DNA of 6,025 nucleotides from Acetobacteraceae bacterium (GTDB taxonomy: Bacteria > Pseudomonadota > Alphaproteobacteria > Acetobacterales > Acetobacteraceae), in NCBI GenBank assembly GCA_947478535.1, contig CANJXD010000368.1, positions 1-6,025 on the forward strand, in the 5' to 3' direction. The translations under genes and the position numbers were made by a program. Numbering within the stretch: the stretch's first letter is position 1; each line of letters starts with the position of its first letter. Below the pieces are notes generated by a model that had not been told where the DNA came from, did no database searches, and saw only the letters and a list, made by a program, of their open reading frames with translations. Below are positions 1-5,699 of the stretch, one piece after another.

Positions 1-1062
1 GCCGCCTTCGACCGGCTGCGCGACAGCCAGCTCGCCATCCAGCGCACCCGCGCGCGGCTGGACCCGGTGCTGGAGGCGCTGGGCGGCATCGCGGTAGCGG
101 CCGTGCTCGGCTTCGTCGGCTGGCGGGTCTCGACCGGGCTCGGCACGATCGGCGACTTCACCGGCTTCGTCGCGGCGCTGCTGATCGCCGCCCGCCCCGC
201 CCGCGCGCTCGGCAGCCTGAACGCCGCGTTGCAGGAGGGGCTGGCCGGCCTGTCCCGCATCTTCGCCACCACCGACGAGGCGCCGCGCATCGTCGATGCC
301 CCCGGCGCCGTGGCGCTGCCGCCGGGCGAGGGCAGCGTGGTCTTCGACGGTGTCGGCTTCGCCTATGAGGGTGTGGAGGCCGCGGCGCTGGAAGGGCTGA
401 ACTTCAGCGCGGCGCCTGGGCGCACCGTGGCGCTGGTCGGGCCTTCGGGGGCCGGCAAATCCACCGCGCTGTCGCTGGTGCCGCGCCTGTATGACGTGAC
501 GGCGGGCGCCATCCGCATCGATGGCACCGATATCCGCGGCGTGACGCTGGCGAGCCTGCGCGATGCCATCGCCTATGTGGGCCAGGACGCCGTGCTGTTC
601 GACGACACGGCCTTCGCCAATATCGCCTGTGGCCGCCCCGACGCGACGCGAGAGTCGGTGGAACAGGCCGCCCGCGCCGCCGCGGCGCATGACTTTCTTC
701 AGTCCCTGCCACAGGGCTACGACACGCCGCTCGGTACGCATGGATCCCGGCTTTCCGGCGGGCAGCGCCAGCGCGTCTCGCTCGCCCGCGCGCTTCTCCG
801 CAACCCCCGCGTCCTGCTGCTGGATGAGGCGACCAGCGCGCTGGATGCGGAGAAAGAGGCCCTGGTGCAGCAGGCGCTGGAACGGCTGCGCGCCGGGCGC
901 ACCACGCTGGTCATCGCGCATCGCCTGTCCACGGTGCGGGACGCTGACCTCATCGTCGTGATGGAGGCAGGCCGCGCCGTGGAACAGGGCGACCATGCGG
1001 CGCTGATGGCGCGGGATGGGCTTTATGCCCGGCTGGTGCGGACCCAGGCCTTCGCCGCATGA
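1..1062 (+). CDS. ABC exporter, fused permease/ATPase (MsbA-like), 5' truncated
   Basis: C-terminal 353 residues of a type IV (MsbA/lipid A-exporter-like) half transporter; the reading frame is open at base 1, so the start and most of the membrane domain lie outside the window. Residues 1-90 hold the end of the transmembrane domain, with hydrophobic segments near 28-42 and 50-65. The nucleotide-binding domain follows and is intact: Walker A GPSGAGKST (147-155), Q-loop Gln195, signature LSGGQ (251-255), Walker B LLLDEA with Asp275 and catalytic Glu276, D-loop SALD and H-loop His307. Such proteins homodimerise in the inner membrane and use ATP to flip or export lipids, glycolipids, peptides or drugs; the substrate cannot be read from this part. 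The stop overlaps the next gene's start (ATGA), so the acetyltransferase is probably translationally coupled. The family call is firm; the lipid A role is only a possibility, because no lpxK or kdtA is visible. Confidence 0.95.
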   Translation, partial: AAFDRLRDSQLAIQRTRARLDPVLEALGGIAVAAVLGFVGWRVSTGLGTIGDFTGFVAALLIAARPARALGSLNAALQEGLAGLSRIFATTDEAPRIVDAPGAVALPPGEGSVVFDGVGFAYEGVEAAALEGLNFSAAPGRTVALVGPSGAGKSTALSLVPRLYDVTAGAIRIDGTDIRGVTLASLRDAIAYVGQDAVLFDDTAFANIACGRPDATRESVEQAARAAAAHDFLQSLPQGYDTPLGTHGSRLSGGQRQRVSLARALLRNPRVLLLDEATSALDAEKEALVQQALERLRAGRTTLVIAHRLSTVRDADLIVVMEAGRAVEQGDHAALMARDGLYARLVRTQAFAA

Positions 1063-1751
1063 CGCGGTCCCGCGCCGAGGCGACGGCGCTGCCGGACCCC
1101 ACGCAGATCCACCCGATCCCCAACCGTCCGCGCGTGGTGTTCCTGAAGCCGCTGCTCGCCTCCCTGCCGGAGGCGAGGAATGTGGAGATCGGCGACTTCA
1201 CCTATTACGATGACCCGCTGCATGCGCGGGACTTCTACCGGCGCAACCTGCTGTACCATTTCGGTGCGTCCGGCGCCTGGCTGCGGATCGGCCGGTTCTG
1301 TGCGATCGCGACCGGCGCTCGCTTCATGTTTCCCGATGCGAACCACGCGATGCAGGGGCCTTCGACCTACCCCTTCGGTATTCTCGGCGGCGGCTTTCTC
1401 GATGCGCTGCCGCTGGCGCAATACCCCTGGAAACCGGGGCGGGACACGGTGCTGGGCAACGATGTCTGGGTGGGGCTGGAGGCGCTGGTGATGCCCGGCG
1501 TGCGGGTCGGCCATGGCGCGGTGATCGGGGCGCGGGCGGTGGTGGCCGGCGATGTGCCGGATTACGCGGTGGTGGCGGGCAACCCGGCGCGGGTGGTGCG
1601 GCGCCGCTACCCCGAGGAGGAGGCCGCCCGGCTGGTGGCGCTGGGCTGGTGGGACTGGCCGGTGGCGGAGATCGCCCGGGCCATCCCAGTGCTGGTGAAG
1701 GGTGGCGTCACGGCGCTGGAGGATTTTTCCGCGCAACGGCCAAAGGGCTGA
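1059..1751 (+). CDS. CatB/Vat-type hexapeptide-repeat O-acetyltransferase
   Basis: A 230-residue protein of the xenobiotic acetyltransferase branch of left-handed beta-helix enzymes, which transfer acetyl from acetyl-CoA to a hydroxyl and act as cytosolic trimers. Family landmarks in order: IGDFTYYDDP (44-53), FYRRNLLYHF (59-68), LRIGRFCAIATGARF (75-89), the NH pair with likely catalytic His96, YPFGILGG (104-111), then hexapeptide coils LGNDVWVG...VMPGVRVGHGAVIGARAVV (132-162) and the family-typical AGNPARVVRRRY (173-184). The C-terminal helix contains GWWDWP (196-201). Length is close to the usual 205-220; the extra is an N-terminal stretch of about 24 residues with no recognisable motif. 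The ATG overlaps the exporter stop by four bases and has no strong Shine-Dalgarno, which fits coupled translation. Relatives include streptogramin (Vat) and chloramphenicol (CatB) acetyltransferases, but many chromosomal members modify sugars or unknown acceptors. Calling it a resistance gene would be unsupported. Confidence 0.9.
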   Translation: MTRSRAEATALPDPTQIHPIPNRPRVVFLKPLLASLPEARNVEIGDFTYYDDPLHARDFYRRNLLYHFGASGAWLRIGRFCAIATGARFMFPDANHAMQGPSTYPFGILGGGFLDALPLAQYPWKPGRDTVLGNDVWVGLEALVMPGVRVGHGAVIGARAVVAGDVPDYAVVAGNPARVVRRRYPEEEAARLVALGWWDWPVAEIARAIPVLVKGGVTALEDFSAQRPKG

Positions 1752-1756
1752 TCTTT

Positions 1757-1797
1757 CCCGATCAACATCCTTGTCGGGTCGCCGGCAAAAACCCGAT
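1757..1797. terminator. Possible bidirectional terminator with competing stems
   Basis: The 45-bp gap between convergent genes has TCGGGT (1774-1779), which can pair with ACCCGA (1791-1796, 11-nt loop) or, through TCGGG, with the upstream CCCGA (1757-1761, 12-nt loop). The flanks form a direct repeat CCCGATCA (1757-1764 and 1792-1799). Stems are only 5-6 bp and no long T-run follows on either strand, so a strong intrinsic terminator is not assured; position between two convergent stops is the main argument. Confidence 0.35.
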
Positions 1798-2450
1798 CAC
1801 TCTCGCCTCAGCACCCCATCCACCAGCCGGTCCGCCCAGGGCTGACTGCGGAAACGCGCCTTCAGCGCCGCCTCGTCGTAATCCTCCCGCAGCCAGTCGA
1901 GAAACGGTTTGCCGTCCGGAGCGCGAGAGAATTCGTGAAAGAAGGCGTCCAGGATGCCGGTGCGGCTGGCCGAGACATGGCCGAAGCGCCAATGCAGCTG
2001 CCCCAGCGCCTCCGCCACCGGGTGGCCTTGCAGCAGCAGCCAGATGCCTGCGATCAGCCCGGTGCGGTCGGCGCCGGATTTGCAATGGATCAGAATCGGC
2101 TCCGGCAGCTCCGCCAGCAGGGCCACGAGGCGCAGGATGCGGTCCTTGTGCGGCGCGCCGCGGCTCTCGAACGGCGCATCGGCATGGATCAGGCCGAGTT
2201 CCCCGGCCCGCGCCCGGCCGAGCGCATCGGACCCGCAATCCAGCCTATGGCCGCGCAGGTTGATGATGCTGCGCAGCCCGAAGCGGCGCTGTGCCGTGGC
2301 CAATTGCCAGGGCAAGGGGTGGTTGGAGCGATAGAGGCGGCCAGGCGCCACCACGCCCCAGTTGCGCCAGCCGATGCGCAGCACGGCATGGTCGACGAAC
2401 AGGCTGTTGAGCCAGGCGCGCGGCCGGCGGGCGGGGGAGGAAAGGTCCAC
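1797..2450 (-). CDS. Cys-based tyrosine / dual-specificity protein phosphatase
   Basis: A 217-residue cytosolic-looking protein with the phosphatase P-loop HCKSGADRTG (122-131): nucleophile Cys123 and phosphate-binding Arg129 fit CX5R exactly. Upstream are GRLYRSNHP (37-45), common near the N-terminus of bacterial DSP/Siw14-like phosphatases, and SIINLRGH (61-68), the beta strand before the active-site region. Asp91, 32 residues before the Cys, is a reasonable general-acid candidate. There is no signal peptide or membrane segment. Family members remove phosphate from Tyr/Ser/Thr or, in some lineages, from inositol phosphates; the substrate is unknown here. The start is a GTG at 2450-2448, the first usable start after an in-frame TAG (2477-2475), with no clear Shine-Dalgarno, so the N-terminus is tentative; the first conserved block begins near residue 20. 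It is the last gene of the minus-strand run, 82 bp after the Bug protein gene, with a hairpin between. Confidence 0.88.
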   Translation of the reverse strand: MDLSSPARRPRAWLNSLFVDHAVLRIGWRNWGVVAPGRLYRSNHPLPWQLATAQRRFGLRSIINLRGHRLDCGSDALGRARAGELGLIHADAPFESRGAPHKDRILRLVALLAELPEPILIHCKSGADRTGLIAGIWLLLQGHPVAEALGQLHWRFGHVSASRTGILDAFFHEFSRAPDGKPFLDWLREDYDEAALKARFRSQPWADRLVDGVLRRE

Positions 2451-2478
2451 GGCGTCGATATGGCGGCTTCGGCGCTAC

Positions 2479-2529
2479 AAGGCCAGCGGGCGGGGGGCGC
2501 CGCCCCCTCCCGTCCCCCAGGCGGGCCTT
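2479..2529. terminator. G+C-rich nested hairpin, probable terminator
   Basis: Nested inverted repeat in the gap between the Bug protein and phosphatase genes. The inner stem is GGGGGC/GCCCCC (2493-2498 with 2502-2507, 3-nt loop); the outer stem is AAGGCC (2479-2484) with GGCCTT (2524-2529), extendable by two pairs past one mismatch. On the minus strand the outer arm ends in a short TTT only. It could end or attenuate transcription from the binding-protein gene (minus strand), or be a copy of a dispersed intergenic repeat. The minus strand also has runs GGGGG, GGG and GGGGG but lacks a fourth G3 run for a canonical quadruplex. Confidence 0.45.
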
Positions 2530-2532
2530 TCG

Positions 2533-3516
2533 CTATTCGAGGCGGGCGCCGGAGATGCGGACAACCTCGCCCCACATCGGGCGTTCGCGCTCCACCCGTT
2601 CGGACACCTGCTGCGGGGCGCTGAACACGCCCTTGGCGCCGGCGCGCAGGAAGCGTTCCTGCATCGCCGCCGGTTCCGTCACTTCCCGGATCGCGGCAGA
2701 GGCGCGCTCCACGATCGCGGCCGGGACGCCGGCGGGGAAGGCCATGGCGCACCAGCTTTCGACCACGAAATCCGGCACGCCGACTTCGGCCATGGTCGGG
2801 ATGGTCGGCAAGGTCGACCAGCGCTCGGCGCCCGTCACGGCGAAGGCCTTCACGCGACCTTCCTGGATGACGGGGACGTAGCTGGCGAGGTTATCCAGCG
2901 CGAAGGTCAGGTCGCCCGAGAGCATGGCCGGGATGATCTGCGCCGCGCCGCGGAAGGGCACGTGCTGGCCATCGATGCCGAGGCGGGAGGTGAACAGCGC
3001 ACCGCTGAGATGCCCCGTGGTGCCAACACCCGGGGAGCCGTAGGACACGCCATTGCGCTGCGCCTTCGACCAGGCGAGGAATTCCTGGAAGTTGTTGGCC
3101 GGGTTGTGCTGGGCGGAGACCACCAGCACGTTCGGCAACTGCCAATGCATCGAGATCGGCTGGAAATCCCGCTGCGGGTTGTAGGGCAGCCGGGCATAGA
3201 GGAACTGGTTGATGTGCCAGGCCCCCAGCGTCAGCGGCGCCATCGTGTAGCCATCCGGCGCGGCCTTCGCGAGCGCATCGGCGCCGATATTGCCGCCGGC
3301 GCCGGGCCGGTTTTCCAGCACGAAGGACTGGCCGAGCTTCTGCTGCAACTGCTCGCAGAGGATGCGGCAGAGGACATCGGTGGACCCGCCGGGCGGCCAG
3401 GGGACGATCACGCGAACGGTGCGGTTCGGCCAGGGCGCCTGGGCAAGGGCGGGTGCGGCGAGGGAGAGGGGGGCGGCGAGGCCCGCGCCCAGGACGGCGC
3501 GACGGTTCAGGCTCAT
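2533..3516 (-). CDS. Bug/TctC family periplasmic substrate-binding protein
   Basis: A 327-residue exported solute-binding protein of the tripartite tricarboxylate transporter (Bug/TctC) family, which captures small carboxylates or similar ligands in the periplasm. The signal peptide is residues 1-25: MSLNRRAV, a hydrophobic stretch, then APALA with likely cleavage before QAPWP; the paired arginines give it a Tat-like look, though Sec export is usual. Family signatures follow: VRVIVPWPPGGSTDV, then the near-invariant ENRPGAGGNIGAD with AAPDGYT downstream, a SYGSPGVGTTGHL ligand-loop segment and PFRGAAQIIPAMLSGD. Length is normal. The start was chosen at 3516 because it gives a clean signal peptide and has AGGGAG 8 nt upstream; the in-frame ATG 11 codons earlier does not. 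No TctA/TctB membrane genes are present, so it is an orphan binding protein, common in Acetobacteraceae and Burkholderiales. It lies 70 bp after the rhomboid gene; a weak promoter-like pair (TTCGCG-17-TATGCT, 3573-3545) sits in that gap. Confidence 0.95.
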   Translation of the reverse strand: MSLNRRAVLGAGLAAPLSLAAPALAQAPWPNRTVRVIVPWPPGGSTDVLCRILCEQLQQKLGQSFVLENRPGAGGNIGADALAKAAPDGYTMAPLTLGAWHINQFLYARLPYNPQRDFQPISMHWQLPNVLVVSAQHNPANNFQEFLAWSKAQRNGVSYGSPGVGTTGHLSGALFTSRLGIDGQHVPFRGAAQIIPAMLSGDLTFALDNLASYVPVIQEGRVKAFAVTGAERWSTLPTIPTMAEVGVPDFVVESWCAMAFPAGVPAAIVERASAAIREVTEPAAMQERFLRAGAKGVFSAPQQVSERVERERPMWGEVVRISGARLE

Positions 3517-3524
3517 GGACGTGT

Positions 3525-3530
3525 CTCCCT
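3525..3530 (-). promoter_or_regulatory. Ribosome binding site deciding the Bug protein start
   Basis: On the minus strand AGGGAG lies 8 nt before the ATG at 3516-3514. It supports that start, and the signal peptide that follows, over the in-frame ATG at 3549-3547. Confidence 0.75.
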
Positions 3531-3586
3531 GTGGAATTTGCGCCAGCATAATCTGGCCGCGGCGGGACGCGAAGGGCTGCGCCGGC

Positions 3587-4390
3587 TCAGATGGCGAACA
3601 GCAGGCCCAGGCCCACCAGCACGAAAAAGATCAGGGCTCGGCCGACGGCGGGCCAGCTCTCGCTGTAGTCTTCCCCGTCCCTGAGGCCGAGGTGATAGAC
3701 GCGGCTCCAGAACCAATGCGCCTCCGCATCGCCGGCCAGGCCCGGCTGGAACAGCGCGACATCGGCGGGGCGGGCGAAGATGGTCAGCGCCAGGCCGGCG
3801 GCGAAGCCGCCGAGATGGGCGAACCAGGCGATCGGGTTTGGCTCCGCCGGGTTGTCGAAATTGCCCATGGCATGCAGCAGGTTGCCGCCGAGCCAGCAGC
3901 CGACGAACCAGGAAGCGGGGGCCGAGACCGGCACGCCCTTCAAGGCCAGCAGCGCCACGCGGGCGCGGGGGTGCAGCAGCAGGTAGCCCGCCATGACGCC
4001 GGCAATGCCGCCGGAGGCACCGACAAGCAGGCTGGCATGGCCATCCGTCAGGGCATAGGCGATGGCGCCCGCGCTGGAGGTGGCGAAAAAGAAGCCGAGG
4101 AAGCGGAGATGCCCGAAGGCATCCTCCACATTGTCGCCGAAGACCCAGAGGGCGAGCATGTTGCCAAGCAGGTGCATGAAGCCCGCATGGACGAACACAT
4201 GGCCGAACAGCCCGGCCCAGAAGACCGGGTCCCCGGGCGTGGCGAGCAACGCGGTGTTGAAAGCCAGCGCTTCCGGCAGGGGGGTCCCGGACAGCTCGAC
4301 CAGCCACCCGATGGTGCAGAGCGCGATCAGCGCGACCGTCACCCAGGGGAAGGCGATGCGGGTGAGGCGGTTCTGATCTGCAAGGAGCAT
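3587..4390 (-). CDS. Rhomboid family intramembrane serine protease
   Basis: A 267-residue polytopic membrane protease that cleaves transmembrane substrates within the bilayer. The catalytic dyad is visible: Ser126 in GASGGIAG (124-131) and His192 in WFAHLGGFAAGL (189-200). The HVFVHAGFMHLLGNM block (64-78) supplies the conserved His/Asn of TM2 thought to stabilise the oxyanion. Predicted membrane segments: about 13-33, 71-85, 94-114, 120-139, 156-176, 187-206 and an extra C-terminal one at 249-266, suggesting a 6+1 arrangement; a polar linker of about 45 residues (206-248, with DGEDYSES) separates the last helix. The start ATG is 10 bp after the hemF stop, and its AGGG Shine-Dalgarno (4402-4399, 8-nt spacing) overlaps that stop codon, so the two genes are probably one transcript with coupled translation. 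Substrates are unknown; nothing in the sequence ties its function to heme. Confidence 0.94.
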   Translation of the reverse strand: MLLADQNRLTRIAFPWVTVALIALCTIGWLVELSGTPLPEALAFNTALLATPGDPVFWAGLFGHVFVHAGFMHLLGNMLALWVFGDNVEDAFGHLRFLGFFFATSSAGAIAYALTDGHASLLVGASGGIAGVMAGYLLLHPRARVALLALKGVPVSAPASWFVGCWLGGNLLHAMGNFDNPAEPNPIAWFAHLGGFAAGLALTIFARPADVALFQPGLAGDAEAHWFWSRVYHLGLRDGEDYSESWPAVGRALIFFVLVGLGLLFAI

Positions 4391-4400
4391 GGAGCGCGCC

Positions 4401-5309
4401 CTATGGCCATCCGGTCTCCGGCGGCAGGGACATCAGGATGGCCTCCACATTGCCGCCGGTCTTCAGGCCGAAGATCGTGCCGCGATCATAGAGCAGGTTG
4501 AATTCGACATAGCGGCCGCGGCGCATCAGCTGGTGGGTGCGCTCGGCCTCGGTCCAGGGCTCGTGCATCCGGCGGCGGACGATGGCGGGGTAGGCGTCGA
4601 GGAAGGCGAGGCCAACATCCTTCGTGAAGGCGAAGTCGTTGTCGATGCCCTTGCCCGGGGTGCGGTCGCCCAGCCAGTCATAGAAGATGCCGCCGAGGCC
4701 GCGCGGCTCGTTGCGGTGAGGCAGAAAGAAGTACTCATCGCACCACTGCTTGAAGCGGGGATAATAGGTTGGGTCGTGGGCGTCGCATGCGGCCTTGTAG
4801 GCGGCGTGGAAGCCGGCGGCGTCTTCCAGGCTGTGCGGCGCAGCGTGGTCCATCGGCGTCAGGTCCCCGCCGCCGCCGAACCAGGCCTTGGTGGTCAGGA
4901 TGAAGCGGGTGTTCATGTGCACCGCCGGCACGCGCGGGCTGCGCATGTGCGCGACCAGGGAAATGCCCGTCGCCAGGAAGCGGGGGTCCTGGTCCGCGCC
5001 GGGGATCTGCTTGCGGAATTCCGGCGAGAATTCACCGAAGACGGTGGAGATGTTGACGCCCACCTTCTCGAACACCCGTCCCTTCATGACCGACATCACG
5101 CCGCCGCCGCCTTCCGGCCGGTCCCACGCCGTGCGGACGAAGCGGCCGGCTGGCATCCCGGCATGGGGGCCTGACGACAATTCGTCCTCGCAGGCCTCGA
5201 AGGCGGCGCAGATGCGATTCCGCAGGGTCTCGAACCAGGCGCGGGCGGGGGCGACCATGGGGTGGTCGAGGCGGCCAGGGCTGGGCTGGGGGGGCGTGTG
5301 GTCGTTCAT
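4401..5309 (-). CDS. hemF: Oxygen-dependent coproporphyrinogen III oxidase
   Basis: A 302-residue cytosolic enzyme that oxidatively decarboxylates coproporphyrinogen III to protoporphyrinogen IX using O2, late in heme synthesis; it works as a homodimer without metal or organic cofactor. The sequence matches the family end to end: [20 protein letters not shown] (67-86), VHMNTRF with conserved His131 and Arg135, [10 protein letters not shown] (143-152) with Asp149, [18 protein letters not shown] (187-204), GGIFYDWL (206-213) and the signature [16 protein letters not shown] (263-278) followed by [19 protein letters not shown]. Length is typical (about 300). The ATG at 5309 has AAGGA ten bases upstream (5324-5320); a second in-frame ATG at residue 18 ([13 protein letters not shown]) sits where homology begins and is an alternative. 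It heads the minus-strand run, divergent from petA across a 390-bp gap, and is followed 10 bp later by the rhomboid gene. Confidence 0.98.
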   Translation of the reverse strand: MNDHTPPQPSPGRLDHPMVAPARAWFETLRNRICAAFEACEDELSSGPHAGMPAGRFVRTAWDRPEGGGGVMSVMKGRVFEKVGVNISTVFGEFSPEFRKQIPGADQDPRFLATGISLVAHMRSPRVPAVHMNTRFILTTKAWFGGGGDLTPMDHAAPHSLEDAAGFHAAYKAACDAHDPTYYPRFKQWCDEYFFLPHRNEPRGLGGIFYDWLGDRTPGKGIDNDFAFTKDVGLAFLDAYPAIVRRRMHEPWTEAERTHQLMRRGRYVEFNLLYDRGTIFGLKTGGNVEAILMSLPPETGWP

Positions 5310-5412
5310 CCTCGGGCGATCCTTGAGCGCTTTGGTGGCGCGAAGTGGTGGCGCGTTGGCGCGCGGGGCGATGGCGCGTGGGCGAAAGATTGCCAGGGGA
5401 TGAACCGGATGG

Positions 5413-5450
5413 CGATGCCCGGTGCGCGGTGGAACAAAAACCGGGCATCG
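5413..5450. repeat. Perfect 11-bp inverted repeat in the hemF leader
   Basis: CGATGCCCGGT (5413-5423) and ACCGGGCATCG (5440-5450) are exact reverse complements around a 16-nt spacer. On the hemF (minus) strand the spacer begins with four T directly after the first arm, so the RNA would have a stable stem with a U-rich loop about 100-140 nt upstream of the hemF start. No T-run follows the stem on either strand, arguing against a plain intrinsic terminator. It could be a leader-RNA structure, a protein operator or part of a small RNA. Confidence 0.8.
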
Positions 5451-5497
5451 GAAGGCCTTGCGGGGTGGATTGCGGCGAATTCAGGCGGTCCCACGGA

Positions 5498-5527
5498 TGG
5501 ACACCCAGCCGACCCACCCTTTATATG
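5498..5527 (+). promoter_or_regulatory. Candidate sigma70-like promoter toward petA
   Basis: TGGACA (5498-5503) is 18 bp before TATATG (5522-5527), a fair match to TTGACA/TATAAT in an otherwise very G+C-rich stretch. It would give a petA leader of roughly 165-170 nt containing the tandem repeat at 5617-5654. On visual match only; the start point is not known. Confidence 0.35.
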
Positions 5528-5549
5528 CGGCGCAGCGTCGTTCGTGGCA
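5520..5549 (-). promoter_or_regulatory. Candidate -10 for hemF overlapping the petA promoter
   Basis: On the minus strand TATAAA (5525-5520) matches five of six -10 bases and overlaps the plus-strand TATATG. The -35 side is poor (TGCCAC at 5549-5544, 18-bp spacing). If used, the hemF leader would be about 200 nt and include the 11-bp inverted repeat. Confidence 0.28.
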
Positions 5550-5616
5550 GCCCTGGAATGCGCGTGGCCCGTTTCAAGGGGCGTTCGTTCATGAGCGGTT
5601 GACGGGTGATGCCTGA

Positions 5617-5654
5617 GTTTCGCGGAGACGCGGAAGTTTCGCTTTGACGCGGTT
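5617..5654 (+). repeat. Tandem 19-nt imperfect direct repeat upstream of petA
   Basis: Two abutting copies, GTTTCGCGGAGACGCGGAA (5617-5635) and GTTTCGCTTTGACGCGGTT (5636-5654), agree at 14 of 19 positions: GTTTCGC and GACGCGG are identical and the differences fall in the 3-nt middle and 2-nt end. The 19-nt period is near two helical turns, as expected for paired protein sites on one DNA face. As RNA, the first copy can also fold into a 7-bp stem (UUUCGCG/CGCGGAA, one G-U pair) closed by a GAGA (GNRA-type) loop. It ends 45 bp before the petA start. Confidence 0.6.
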
Positions 5655-5699
5655 CGCCCGGGCGGGTCTTGCGGGCGGTGACCGGAAGGGGACGTTGAC

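Larger units (their letters stand above)
5310..5699. other. Divergent hemF/petA intergenic control region
   Basis: This 390-bp stretch between divergent hemF and petA has no credible coding sequence: open frames crossing it lack recognisable protein content and overlap known genes in antisense. It holds the hemF and petA leaders, a perfect 11-bp inverted repeat (5413-5450), overlapping promoter-like hexamers around 5498-5527, a tandem 19-nt repeat (5617-5654) and a CGCCCGGGCG palindrome (5655-5664). I see no FNR-type TTGAT-N4-ATCAA box and no tRNA. Confidence 0.8.

Noticed and set aside
1023..1736. 237-codon minus-strand open frame antisense to the acetyltransferase
   Set aside because: His/Arg/Gln-rich translation without domain content; the plus-strand acetyltransferase is unambiguous.
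2493..2518. Possible G-quadruplex on the minus strand
   Set aside because: Only three runs of three or more G; a canonical four-run motif is missing.
1649..2624. Plus-strand open frames across the phosphatase gene
   Set aside because: They are antisense to an intact phosphatase with a perfect HCX5R motif; their translations are Pro/Arg/Ala-rich shadows.
3545..3573. Promoter-like TTCGCG-17-TATGCT on the minus strand before the Bug protein gene
   Set aside because: Only about three of six and four of six matches to the consensus hexamers; noted in the gene entry but too weak for its own feature.
2362..3684. 440-codon plus-strand open frame across the Bug protein gene
   Set aside because: It is antisense to a complete Bug/TctC protein with a signal peptide and all family motifs; its own translation is low-complexity and matches no family I know.
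3290..4501. 403-codon plus-strand open frame antisense to the rhomboid and binding-protein genes
   Set aside because: Composition is rich in Gly, Ala, Arg and Gln with no motif, and it runs antisense across two well-supported genes; long open antisense frames are expected in about 70% G+C coding DNA.
5310..5699. tRNA, riboswitch or FNR box in the hemF/petA gap
   Set aside because: No cloverleaf or TTC-box pattern, no recognised riboswitch core and no TTGAT-N4-ATCAA palindrome was found on reading both strands.
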